Assembly: GCA_017435665.1 (NCBI GenBank)
Contig: JAFSEP010000045.1
Location: 1-36,969 of the forward strand
DNA from: Clostridia bacterium
Lineage (GTDB): Bacteria > Bacillota > Clostridia > Oscillospirales > Acutalibacteraceae
Direction: 5' to 3'
DNA length: 36,969 nucleotides
Below the pieces are notes generated by a model. It was not told the origin of the DNA. It made no database searches and saw only the letters and a program-made list of their open reading frames with translations. The translations under genes were made by a program, and so were the position numbers. The first letter of the stretch is position 1. Each line of letters opens with the position of its first letter. Positions 11,144-19,386 of this stretch are shown piece by piece.

Positions 11144-12184
11144 TTACTTTCTTGCAGCGTTGATGCATTCTTCTGCAAATCTTTCAGCGATAACGCCTTC
11201 GGGTTCGCCTGTCTTCTGAGACTCTGTGAGAATGTGCTCAACTGTGTTATAGATGTTGTTAACCTTCTTGAGAACTTCTTCCTCATTGTAGTTGCCTGCT
11301 GCTTCACCTGCTGCGTTGATAACACCGCCTGCGTTGATGATGAAGTCGGGAGCATAGAGGATGCCTCTTGCCTTGAGAGCTTCACCTGAAGCAAGGTCAA
11401 GAATAACATTGTTAGCAGCACCTGCAATAGCCTTGCACTTGAAGTTGGGGATAGTTGTGGGGTTAACGATTGCACCCAGAGCACAGGGAGCAAAGATATC
11501 GCATTCCTGTGAAAGGATTTCGTCAGCAGAAACGATTGTTGCACCGTACTTTTCTGCAGCGATGTCCAGGTTTGCCTTATTCTTTCTGTTAGCAACATAG
11601 AGCTTTGCGCCTTCAGCAGCTAAGTGCTTGCAAAGGTCAAGACCAACCTTACCTACACCCTGAACAGCGATTGTTCTGCCTTCAAGATTATCTGAGCCGA
11701 ATGCTACCTTAGCAGTAGCCTTGATGCCCTGGTATACACCGATAGCTGTGAAGGGAGAGGGGTCGCCTGAAATGTGGGGGAGACCGCAGATATGCTTTGT
11801 CTTTCTTGCTATAATAAGAGCATCGTCACAGTCTGTATTAACGTCTTCTGCTGTTATGTAGCAGCCGTTGAGAGCGTTCATAGCTTCGCCGAATGCTTCA
11901 AACATAGCTTCTGTCTTCTGTGAGGGGTCTGCAATGATAACAGACTTACCGCCGCCGAAATCAAGACCTGCAGCAGCATTCTTGTGTGACATACCTCTTG
12001 AAAGTCTGAGAACGTCGAAAAGAGCTTCATCTTCACTTGCATAGGGGAGAAGACGGCAACCGCCGATTGCGGGGCCTCTTACTGTGCTGTGAACAGCAAT
12101 AATAGCCTTGAGACCTGCCTTTTCGTTGTTTACGAAAAGAATTTTTTCGTGACCGTACTTTGTAATTTCCTGAATTACGTTCAT
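11144..12184 (-). CDS. leucine dehydrogenase (Glu/Leu/Phe/Val dehydrogenase family)
   Basis: The product is about 346 aa and would catalyse NAD+-dependent reversible deamination of a branched-chain amino acid in the cytoplasm. The N-terminal domain has GPAIGGCRLLPY and the catalytic lysine stretch GMSHKNAAAGLDFGGGKSVI. The Rossmann domain has VQGVGKVG. The family signature NVILDLASGEALKARGILYA and PDFIINAGGVINAA follow. Length and the short N-terminus match leucine rather than hexameric glutamate dehydrogenases. The start is taken at the third in-frame ATG (12184), nine bases after GGA; ATGs at 12193 and 12190 sit almost on the ribosome binding site. It is a single gene with its own terminator. 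Substrate specificity is inferred. Confidence 0.88.
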   Translation of the reverse strand: MNVIQEITKYGHEKILFVNNEKAGLKAIIAVHSTVRGPAIGGCRLLPYASEDEALFDVLRLSRGMSHKNAAAGLDFGGGKSVIIADPSQKTEAMFEAFGEAMNALNGCYITAEDVNTDCDDALIIARKTKHICGLPHISGDPSPFTAIGVYQGIKATAKVAFGSDNLEGRTIAVQGVGKVGLDLCKHLAAEGAKLYVANRKNKANLDIAAEKYGATIVSADEILSQECDIFAPCALGAIVNPTTIPNFKCKAIAGAANNVILDLASGEALKARGILYAPDFIINAGGVINAAGEAAGNYNEEEVLKKVNNIYNTVEHILTESQKTGEPEGVIAERFAEECINAARK

Positions 12185-12372
12185 TTTCATCATTCCTTAG
12201 AGTTGATTTTGAAATATATAGGAAAATATCTCAATTTAGGTAATAATATACTGCAAAAATTTGTGTTTGTAAATACTTTTTTACTGTTTTCTGTAATTTT
12301 TTTATTAAAATAAGTTTGTCTTTTTTTATTGGAAATTTAAAATATTTCTCAACCGTTTTTTGCTCTTATTTG

Positions 12373-12402
12373 TTGAAATGTGTATAACCTCTGTGATATA
12401 AT
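12373..12402 (+). promoter_or_regulatory. promoter of the lipase-like gene
   Basis: TTGAAA (12373-12378), 18 bp, TATAAT (12397-12402). The ribosome binding site ACAGGAGG follows 18 bases later. The rest of the 248-bp gap is AT-rich and shows nothing else clear. Confidence 0.75.
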
Positions 12403-12432
12403 ACCAAGGTAATATTTTACAGGAGGAAATCT

Positions 12433-14256
12433 ATGATGAAAAGAATTTTATCAAAAACACTTGCGGTGGCACTTGTATTTGTCCTTGTTTTTTCCTGTGT
12501 GGGAGTTTCTGCATCGGCACTGACGGGTAATTGCACCTGTGAGCACTGCCCCTCAATCGTTATTCCCGGACTTTTTCAGTCAGATGTCAGATATCTTGAC
12601 GAAAACGGAAACGAAATGCTCAATAAGGACGGTGAGCCCTATTCGGCACCCTTCTTTATGGAAGGCAGCGCCGATATTGTGAAGCTTGCCCTTGAAGAAG
12701 CACTTATTCCCCTTGCAAGCCTTCTCATCAAGCAGGAGGATATTGAAAACCGTTGTGCAGAGGCTATTGCAGACGTACTCGGTAAGGCTCTTCTGAGCAA
12801 CATTCAGCTTGATGAATTCGGTCAGCCCGTAAAGAACATTCAGGCTGATAAATACGAGACATCACTTGCAGGACTTACGGCACAGCAGAGAGCCTTTGTT
12901 CTCGGTCAGGTACCTCTTAACAGCTACGTTCAGGAGGCAGGTCTTGACCACCTTTATTTCCTTTCATATCTTCATTCAGGCAACCTTATGACAGCCGTAA
13001 ACGACCTTTATGAGCTTATTCAGACTGCCAAGAGGGAAACAGGTCACGATAAGGTTAACCTTGTACCTATCAGTCAGGGCGGCTCGGTTATGAATGCTCT
13101 TATGCAGCTTTATATCGATAAGGGTCTGGATATTTCCGATGACGTTAACAGAGTATGCTATGTTGTACCTGCTGCAGACGGTGCAAACATCCTCGGTGAT
13201 ATCTATCTTCACGGTATTATCGACGACCCCGATGCACTTTACGGCTATATGATGCCCTCACTTCTCGGTGATGACCAGCAGCTTCTCGCATACCTTATCA
13301 ACCTTATTCTCAGACTTTTCCCCGGTGCAGACCTTGATAATATTCTTGATACCGCAACAGACTCTCTTGTTGAGGACTACCTTGAACGATCAACAAGCCT
13401 TTGGGCGCTCGTTCCCTCAGAGCAGTATCCCGGCTGCAGAGAAAAGTTCCTCATGGATGAGGACGATGCCTTCATTCTTGAGCAGACAGATTGGTACTAT
13501 AACGCTCAGGTGAATGCAGGCAAGTACATACTTGAAACCAAGGAAAAGGGCGTTGAGTTCTTCGACATCGTTGACTATAACTACGTTTCATATAAGATTT
13601 ATGATTCCTGGAACGAGACAAACGGTGACGGCATTATCCACACAGGCTCAGAGTCCTTCGGCGCAACAACAGTTGCAGTTGACACAGCACTTCCTGCTGA
13701 CTATGTTCAGGCAAACACATACTGCACAGACCCCGAGCATCATAACCACATCGACGAAGCAAGACTTGTTGACGCTTCAACAGGTATCCTCTGCGAATCG
13801 ACATTCTATTTCAAGGGACAGAATCACGAGGCTACCGCAAGAAATGATGTTATTATGCGCCTTGCAGTAAGAATCCTCACAGACAGCTCCTTCAAGGATA
13901 TCTATTCAGATCCCGCATATCCGCAGTTCAATTATGCCCGTCATTCTTCAAAGGCAAGCTCGCTTTATAATGCGTGGAAGAACTATGACACATCTTATCT
14001 CAGCGCAGAGGATAAGGCTGAATTTGAAGCAGCAAAGGCAGAGCTCAAGGCAGCAATGGACAGCACCTGTATGCCCACAGAGGACTTCGATGCCGCAGTT
14101 GCAAGATTCGATAAGATTACAACAAAGATTGCAACAGGCGAAGAACCCGTTGAGGAAGAAAAGAACATTCTTGAAAAGTTCCTTGAAATGATTATCAAAT
14201 TCTTTAATGATATCATCATCAAGCTTTTCGGAGACTCAGGCTTTTCTGAAATGTAA
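12433..14256 (+). CDS. secreted alpha/beta-hydrolase, lipase-like
   Basis: The product is 607 aa. An N-terminal signal peptide (residues 1-29, KR then a hydrophobic core, probable cleavage after SASA) sends it outside; a Cys22 near a weak lipobox leaves lipidation possible. VIPGLFQSD (43-51) fits the oxyanion-hole strand of lipases. The nucleophile is probably Ser214 in VPISQGGS, where the first glycine of the usual G-x-S-x-G is proline. Asp and His of the triad are not certain. Charged helices at 530-575 lead to a hydrophobic amphipathic C-terminal helix (ILEKFLEMIIKFFNDIIIKL) that may bind membrane. RBS AGGAGG is six bases upstream. It stands alone, between its own promoter and terminators. 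The substrate is unknown. Confidence 0.7.
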   Translation: MMKRILSKTLAVALVFVLVFSCVGVSASALTGNCTCEHCPSIVIPGLFQSDVRYLDENGNEMLNKDGEPYSAPFFMEGSADIVKLALEEALIPLASLLIKQEDIENRCAEAIADVLGKALLSNIQLDEFGQPVKNIQADKYETSLAGLTAQQRAFVLGQVPLNSYVQEAGLDHLYFLSYLHSGNLMTAVNDLYELIQTAKRETGHDKVNLVPISQGGSVMNALMQLYIDKGLDISDDVNRVCYVVPAADGANILGDIYLHGIIDDPDALYGYMMPSLLGDDQQLLAYLINLILRLFPGADLDNILDTATDSLVEDYLERSTSLWALVPSEQYPGCREKFLMDEDDAFILEQTDWYYNAQVNAGKYILETKEKGVEFFDIVDYNYVSYKIYDSWNETNGDGIIHTGSESFGATTVAVDTALPADYVQANTYCTDPEHHNHIDEARLVDASTGILCESTFYFKGQNHEATARNDVIMRLAVRILTDSSFKDIYSDPAYPQFNYARHSSKASSLYNAWKNYDTSYLSAEDKAEFEAAKAELKAAMDSTCMPTEDFDAAVARFDKITTKIATGEEPVEEEKNILEKFLEMIIKFFNDIIIKLFGDSGFSEM

Positions 14257-14268
14257 GATATAAGCATA

Positions 14269-14345
14269 CCGCCACCGACGCTGTCGGTGGCGGCGTTTTG
14301 CAAGCAGCACAAACTAAGGCGTTGCGTTCGTCAGAACGCAACGCC
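14269..14345 (+). terminator. two consecutive hairpins between convergent genes
   Basis: The first is an 11-bp GC-rich stem (14269-14279 with 14283-14293) followed by CGTTTTGC. The second is a perfect 12-bp stem, GGCGTTGCGTTC (14318-14329) with GAACGCAACGCC (14334-14345), followed by CTTTTGTTTC. Both suit plus-strand termination after the lipase-like gene. The second sits 9 bp before the end of the convergent minus-strand gene. Confidence 0.8.
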
Positions 14346-14353
14346 CTTTTGTT

Positions 14354-16849
14354 TCATCTTGCCTTTATCTGTGTAAGAATAATATGACCTATTGCCCTTG
14401 AGCCCTTTGTTATATACTTGCCAAGATTGCCTGAAAGTCCGGTTAAAACGGGGCTCTTCAGGTCTTTTTCATTTATACCGTCAGCAGTTCCTTCTCTTAC
14501 GCTGATGTTGTCCTTTGTGAAGGGAGCAACCTCGCTTCCTTCGGGTGCGGTTGCAACGGCACCGTCAGCGAAAGCGCAGATTTCCTCGGTTTCTTCTGCT
14601 GAAAGACCATCTGCTGAAAGGGGATAGATGCCCAGCACAGCCGTCTCACAGCTTCCGTTATATGAGGGTGCAATACTCTTTCCCTGAGGTGTAACCAAGG
14701 TGTATACGCCTAAAATCTGGTCCTTTGCTCTGCCGAAATGGTGTCTCTGCTTTCCGTAGTATGTGCCGAAGGGGTTCATCCTTACTGTTTTGTTCTCTTC
14801 AAGGCGCATGGGACAGTGAGCCATTGAGCCGAGAACCTGTCTTGCGTTTGCGATAATAATACCGCCCCTCTCATCGTAAAGCCCCACAAGACCTGATGTG
14901 AGCTGATGATTGAAGGATGCAAGCGAGGTGTTCTTTTCGTCACATTCGGGGAAGGACTGTGTCCTGAAGGATGAAACATCATCCATAAAGTTACGCTTGA
15001 TAACGCTGATATCTCCGTCAAGCTCAGGTGTAATCTGGAAGGGTACAGCCTGAGACCACTTCATATCGCTGAATCTGCCGAGAGCTGAGTTCTCTGTTGA
15101 AATTGAAGTCGTTTCTGCTGTGTATGGATAGTTCACCGTTGTTCTCACGTAAATGGCATCCGAGAAGGCAGTTGTGAATAAGTCATATGTAAAGCTGCCG
15201 CCCTTGATTTCTTTCGGAAGGTGGATTTCACCCTTTATTCTTATTCCTCTGCCTTCACCGCCAACAGAGAGGGGAGAAACATCAGTTTTTGTGAATTTGT
15301 AATCCTTTCCGTCATAGGTGATGAAGGACTGCAGGAATTCGTCGTGGCCGATTATTCTTCCGTCGCTCTGAACAAAGGAAAGGTTACCGCCGTTTGTGAA
15401 CATCATTGAAAGACGGTCTGTTTCAAGAAGGTTGCGGAATTCGGGTGCTTTCTTATCACCGCCAAAGCCGATTTCGATTTCGTATTTTTTTGCCTTTTTG
15501 CCGAATTTCATCATAAGGAAAACGGATGAAAGGTCGTCGGCTGTGGGTACTGCTGTAAAGCTCTCAAGATTCTTAGCCTTCACGGTAATCTGTGAAAGGT
15601 CGGAAACATTCTTGTTTATCTCTAGCTGAACGGTCTGTATAAGTGAGTCCGCCGTGTTATATACGATAAGCTTCTCACTCTCGGGCATAGCTGCAGTTTC
15701 GTCTTTGATAACGGCTGAGCTCAGGTCGAGAGCTGTTTTCTCACGCTGAATATTCAGAACGGGTGTTGCAAGTCCGAAGTGAGTTGTGGAAAGAAGAAGC
15801 ACTCTGTTGCGGAAGGATGGAGAGAGCATATCTCTCTTGCTTGTGACCTTTGCCATAGCTCTTGCCTTCTCAAGTCTCGTCCATATCTTACGGTTGAAGG
15901 GCTTTTCCGACCAGGACGCATACCCTGTGAAATTACCGTCAGCTGTATCGTGCGTGAAATCAATTTCGCCTAACGCCTTGTGGTTTTTCAGGTAGCCTCC
16001 CGGTGTATCAAATACAATGTACGGCAGGTCTGCAATCTCTTCAACGAGTCCGTGTATACCGTCGGTATTTGCAACCTTGCCTGTTACGGGGCCGAGATTG
16101 ATTGTCTCCCAGAAAGCACCGTCTGCATCCATATTGATGAAAATGAAAAGGTCAGAGTTGATTTCGCCGCTTTCCTGCTTCTTGCGAAGGTCCTTTACCC
16201 ATGCACGCAGACAGCCTGCATCGCATACGTCTGAGTTGCTGTATGTGGGAATGACCGTCATGCTCTCACCCTTGTATGTATAGGTCAGGGGGTTGAAGGC
16301 AAGCTCGTCGGGAAGTCGGGGAATAATTGTCCTGAACGCATCAAAGGGCACACAGCTGTAATAAAGGCACAGAGCCTTTATGCCAAGCTTATTGTAAAGG
16401 CTGACCTGAGAGGGGGTGAACATAACCTCCTGCGGACGGACAATTTTTTCGCACTTTCCGAAGATATCCATAAGTCCGCTGCCGCTTTCATTTGTCAGAG
16501 CAAGGTTTATGCTTTCGCAGAATTCGTCCTCTGTCATAGCTGAAAGAGCACCGTTGTTATAGCCCATTATGATGTTTTCGTCACCGTATTTATCAACTCG
16601 CTCCTTCATTTTTTCGATGATGTCGGGAGCGTATTCGGGGAGGATTTTCTGCAGGGAGAAGAAGTTTTCCGTATCCCACGTTCCCTTTACGGGAATGCCC
16701 TTTTCGTTGAAGTCGGTGAGAATATCAAGGATTTTTCTGATAATTCTGATATCGGAGCCGAAGCCCAGGTTATCGTTAGTGTCGCCACGGTAAGAGTGAT
16801 AGCAGTTCACGTGAAAACCGTAGGCAACGTGAATTTTGTTTTCTTTCAT
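14354..16849 (-). CDS. large GH38/GH57-like glycoside-hydrolase-related protein
   Basis: The product is 831 aa with no signal peptide, so probably cytoplasmic. The N-terminal third resembles the seven-stranded beta/alpha barrel of GH38/GH57 and polysaccharide-deacetylase-like enzymes: HVAYGFHVNCYHSYRGDTND at the start, GTWDTENFFSLQKILPEYAP, GYNNGALSAMTEDEF, and FIFINMDADGAFW, where the Asp may be catalytic. The rest is beta-rich, like the sandwich domains of alpha-mannosidases. AAGGAG lies seven bases before ATG 16849, and a TTGACA-17-TAAAAT promoter lies upstream. It is a monocistronic gene. Substrate and even activity are not shown by the sequence; the family call rests on overall architecture. 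Confidence 0.55.
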   Translation of the reverse strand: MKENKIHVAYGFHVNCYHSYRGDTNDNLGFGSDIRIIRKILDILTDFNEKGIPVKGTWDTENFFSLQKILPEYAPDIIEKMKERVDKYGDENIIMGYNNGALSAMTEDEFCESINLALTNESGSGLMDIFGKCEKIVRPQEVMFTPSQVSLYNKLGIKALCLYYSCVPFDAFRTIIPRLPDELAFNPLTYTYKGESMTVIPTYSNSDVCDAGCLRAWVKDLRKKQESGEINSDLFIFINMDADGAFWETINLGPVTGKVANTDGIHGLVEEIADLPYIVFDTPGGYLKNHKALGEIDFTHDTADGNFTGYASWSEKPFNRKIWTRLEKARAMAKVTSKRDMLSPSFRNRVLLLSTTHFGLATPVLNIQREKTALDLSSAVIKDETAAMPESEKLIVYNTADSLIQTVQLEINKNVSDLSQITVKAKNLESFTAVPTADDLSSVFLMMKFGKKAKKYEIEIGFGGDKKAPEFRNLLETDRLSMMFTNGGNLSFVQSDGRIIGHDEFLQSFITYDGKDYKFTKTDVSPLSVGGEGRGIRIKGEIHLPKEIKGGSFTYDLFTTAFSDAIYVRTTVNYPYTAETTSISTENSALGRFSDMKWSQAVPFQITPELDGDISVIKRNFMDDVSSFRTQSFPECDEKNTSLASFNHQLTSGLVGLYDERGGIIIANARQVLGSMAHCPMRLEENKTVRMNPFGTYYGKQRHHFGRAKDQILGVYTLVTPQGKSIAPSYNGSCETAVLGIYPLSADGLSAEETEEICAFADGAVATAPEGSEVAPFTKDNISVREGTADGINEKDLKSPVLTGLSGNLGKYITKGSRAIGHIILTQIKAR

Positions 16850-16878
16850 AGGTATTCTCCTTAAAGTGTTATGGTTTA

Positions 16879-16907
16879 ATTTTAAGGGTAGGGGGAGGTT
16901 TTGTCAA
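16879..16907 (-). promoter_or_regulatory. promoter of the GH-like gene
   Basis: On the minus strand TTGACA (16907-16902), 17 bp, TAAAAT (16884-16879) lies about 30 bp upstream of the start codon. Confidence 0.8.
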
Positions 16908-16923
16908 GAAGTATATCAGGACA

Positions 16924-17019
16924 AAAGCCTCTCCTTTCAGGTGAGGCTTTGTTTCCTCAGGAAAATGTGTTGAAGGGGAACCCGCCCGCAGTCGTGGGCG
17001 GGGCGGAACGGAGTTCCGC
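16924..17019. repeat. cluster of hairpins in the divergent gap
   Basis: AAAGCCTC (16924-16931) pairs with GAGGCTTT (16943-16950), followed by GTTTCC. CCCGCCC (16981-16987) pairs with GGGCGGG (16996-17002). GCGGAAC (17003-17009) pairs with GTTCCGC (17013-17019) around GGA. No reading frame covers them. The GC-rich pair looks like an intergenic repeat; the first hairpin could be a terminator. Confidence 0.45.
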
Positions 17020-17127
17020 AGATAAACCGAAAATCAGAACAAATAAAAAGGATATGCAATTTTCTTAACACTCTATACAAAAACATATGTTAAAATTATT
17101 CAGAAATAAAATCCGAAGGAGAACACT

Positions 17128-17901
17128 ATGAACACTAAACCCGTTAAAATAAATAAAGAGCTTTGTATCGGCTGCGGAAAGTGCGTTAAGGATTGCGTTT
17201 CCGAAAAGCTGAAAATCGTTGACGGAAAGGCTCAGTTTATGTATGAGCGCTGTATTGAGTGCGGACATTGCTATGCAATCTGCCCCACGGGAGCAGTTAC
17301 CATGCCGGGCTACACTACCGAAGACCGTCCCGTTGTTGATATGACCGAATTTGACAGCGACAGACTTCTTGAAGCTATGAAAAGCAGAAGAACAATCCGT
17401 CAGTTTACAGACGAAAAGGTAAGCGATGAGGATATTGCCAAAATCATTGAGGCAGGAAGATACTGCCCCACGGCAACGAACTCTCAGGATTTCGCTTTCA
17501 CCGTTATAAAGAACTCTCTTCCCGAATTCGAGAAGGAATGTGTCAGGTTCTTCCGCACGGCGCAGAAGGCGGCAACACCCTTGGCAAAATATATCAAGAA
17601 CTCAACCATTGACGATAATTTCTTCTTCAAGGGAGCACCCGTTGTAATCGTAGTCAGCGGCAAGAGCAAGGGCAATGCAAATCTTGCTTCGTCATATATG
17701 GAGCTTATGGCTGAAAGTCTTGGTCTCGGTGTGCTTTACAGCGGCTTTTTCGTAGCTGTGGCAAAGCTTAACAGAAAGGTGGGTAAAATGCTGAAGCCGG
17801 AAAAGGGCTATGCACCCATGACCTGCCTTGTTATAGGACATCCTGCGGTGGAATACAAGAGAATACCCCCGAGAAAAGATGCAAAGATAAATGTGATATA
17901 G
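17128..17901 (+). CDS. ferredoxin-nitroreductase fusion protein
   Basis: The product is 257 aa. Residues 8-60 hold two [4Fe-4S] cluster motifs, CIGCGKCVKDC and CIECGHCYAICPTGA. Residues 80-240 form a nitroreductase-type flavoprotein domain (MKSRRTIRQFTDEKV, GRYCPTATNSQDF, ESLGLGVLYSGF and CLVIGHP). It would pass electrons from the clusters to FMN and reduce an unknown electrophile in the cytoplasm, a common arrangement in anaerobic Clostridia. AAGGAG lies seven bases before the ATG. It seems monocistronic; TAAAAT near 17091 may be its -10 box but the -35 is unclear. Confidence 0.9.
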   Translation: MNTKPVKINKELCIGCGKCVKDCVSEKLKIVDGKAQFMYERCIECGHCYAICPTGAVTMPGYTTEDRPVVDMTEFDSDRLLEAMKSRRTIRQFTDEKVSDEDIAKIIEAGRYCPTATNSQDFAFTVIKNSLPEFEKECVRFFRTAQKAATPLAKYIKNSTIDDNFFFKGAPVVIVVSGKSKGNANLASSYMELMAESLGLGVLYSGFFVAVAKLNRKVGKMLKPEKGYAPMTCLVIGHPAVEYKRIPPRKDAKINVI

Positions 17902-17967
17902 TATTTACGGTATTATTCAACGTGTCCCCGATATATATCTTAAACAGATAACGGAGGTGTTGGAGTG

Positions 17968-19266
17968 ATGAAAAAGAACAAGAATGAAGTTTCTGAGTTT
18001 TTCAGTTTCGATTATACCGAATTGTCTGCCGTTGCAGAGTATCTCCGATTACAAGAGGAAAGAGGCTTCAGGCTTAAAGAATTCCGCAGTCATTTTTGGG
18101 TATTTGAAAAGAGTGAACCTAAGAAAATTCGCTATACTGCTGTGTTATACAGACTGAAGGATGCAATGCATGCGGCATCACACAGAGAATTTGTTGAAAT
18201 GTGCGAATGTGAGGGTTGGGAGTTTGTTGCACTTTATAATGATGAGCTTTACATTTTCAGAACAGAAGATGAAGATGTCATTGACATAATGACCGATGAA
18301 GCGGAAAAGCTGAAAATTATTGCAAAGAGAGCATGGCTTCAACCCGGTTTTTTAGGGCTGTCGTTTTATTCCTTGTGGTTTATATTTAAGTTTATATTTT
18401 TTAAATCCGATTTCGATCCGATACTTGAGGCAAGCAGCTACCAGATAACAGAATTACTTATAGCGGTATATCTTTTAAGCATTGCAGTAATCAGAATTTT
18501 TTGCTATCTCTTTCGGGTTGTCAGGTCAAAAAGCAGATTATCAGCAGGGAAAGACATTAATTTTGTGAATTTGCGGGCCGCAAACAAAAAACAAAGCTTT
18601 TTACTGGCTTTTGAATTTGTTTCTTTAATAGGCGTAATTATAATTTTATCCCTGTTGGACGGCGGATATTTTCAGGAGCGTGCCGTATATTGGATTTTTG
18701 CGGCAATTCTTGTTGTGCTGATACTGCCTGAGAAACGGGACATACACAGCAAGGATAAATCAGCCATACTGAAAAGAGCAGGTTTATGTTTGTTTTTGTC
18801 AGCAACGGTTATTGCCGGCACATTGGGACTTATAAAATACAATGAAGCAAAATCCGTTGAAGCATCAAAAGCTCTTCTGAATACCGAATCATTTATCAAT
18901 AGCTTTTCAGAGCTTGAAATCAGTCACGTCAGTACAGAAGCAACAGGACTTGCACAATTCTACCGCTTTGAAATAAACGACATTGAGGTGCTTGTCAGCG
19001 ATTACCCCCACATCCGTCGGAAATACATAAATAAAATTCTTGATGATTATATTTTTGACGGTCATAAGAATAAGGCAGAGATCGTTGAAACCGCTTATCC
19101 TCAGACAAAATGGGACATATGTTATCTGGAGGTTATTGAGGATAACGGAGAACGCAGATACGCAGGACTTGCTGTTAAGGATAATCTTGTGCTGTTTGTC
19201 AGGCGTTCCGTTGACGAATACGGAGACAGGCTTTTTGAGACAGCATATGAAAAAATTTTTGAGTAA
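17968..19266 (+). CDS. DUF2812-type membrane protein
   Basis: The product is 432 aa. The N-terminal 110 residues (SHFWVFEKSEPKKIRYTAVL, EGWEFVALYNDELYIFR) fit the DUF2812 domain. Hydrophobic segments follow at about 120-140, 155-180, 215-232, 242-258 and 272-290. A soluble C-terminal 130 residues with an aromatic-rich pattern may face outward. An in-frame GTG at 17965 is an alternative start; GGAGG lies ten bases before the ATG. DUF2812 genes are often next to a PadR-type regulator, which is absent here. The function is unknown. A strong terminator follows. Confidence 0.75.
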   Translation: MKKNKNEVSEFFSFDYTELSAVAEYLRLQEERGFRLKEFRSHFWVFEKSEPKKIRYTAVLYRLKDAMHAASHREFVEMCECEGWEFVALYNDELYIFRTEDEDVIDIMTDEAEKLKIIAKRAWLQPGFLGLSFYSLWFIFKFIFFKSDFDPILEASSYQITELLIAVYLLSIAVIRIFCYLFRVVRSKSRLSAGKDINFVNLRAANKKQSFLLAFEFVSLIGVIIILSLLDGGYFQERAVYWIFAAILVVLILPEKRDIHSKDKSAILKRAGLCLFLSATVIAGTLGLIKYNEAKSVEASKALLNTESFINSFSELEISHVSTEATGLAQFYRFEINDIEVLVSDYPHIRRKYINKILDDYIFDGHKNKAEIVETAYPQTKWDICYLEVIEDNGERRYAGLAVKDNLVLFVRRSVDEYGDRLFETAYEKIFE

Positions 19267-19270
19267 ACCG

Positions 19271-19306
19271 CAAAACACCGTTTTTCATAGGCAAAACGGT
19301 GTTTTG
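19271..19306 (+). terminator. 14-bp terminator stem
   Basis: CAAAACACCGTTTT (19271-19284) pairs perfectly with AAAACGGTGTTTTG (19293-19306), loop TCATAGGC, followed by TCGTTTATATTT. Confidence 0.85.
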
Positions 19307-19324
19307 TCGTTTATATTTAAGTTG

Positions 19325-19353
19325 TTGCACCGTCTAAATTTTTGTAGTATAAT
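19325..19353 (+). promoter_or_regulatory. promoter of pepV-recQ
   Basis: TTGCAC (19325-19330), 17 bp, TATAAT (19348-19353). It lies 34 bp before the pepV start codon and just after the previous terminator. Confidence 0.8.
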
Positions 19354-19386
19354 CAACAAAGAATAATCCTATGAGGTGAACTTACA

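Noticed and set aside
11074-11598. Open frame in another frame of the dehydrogenase gene
   Set aside because: It overlaps a complete enzyme gene on the same strand and passes through its terminator.
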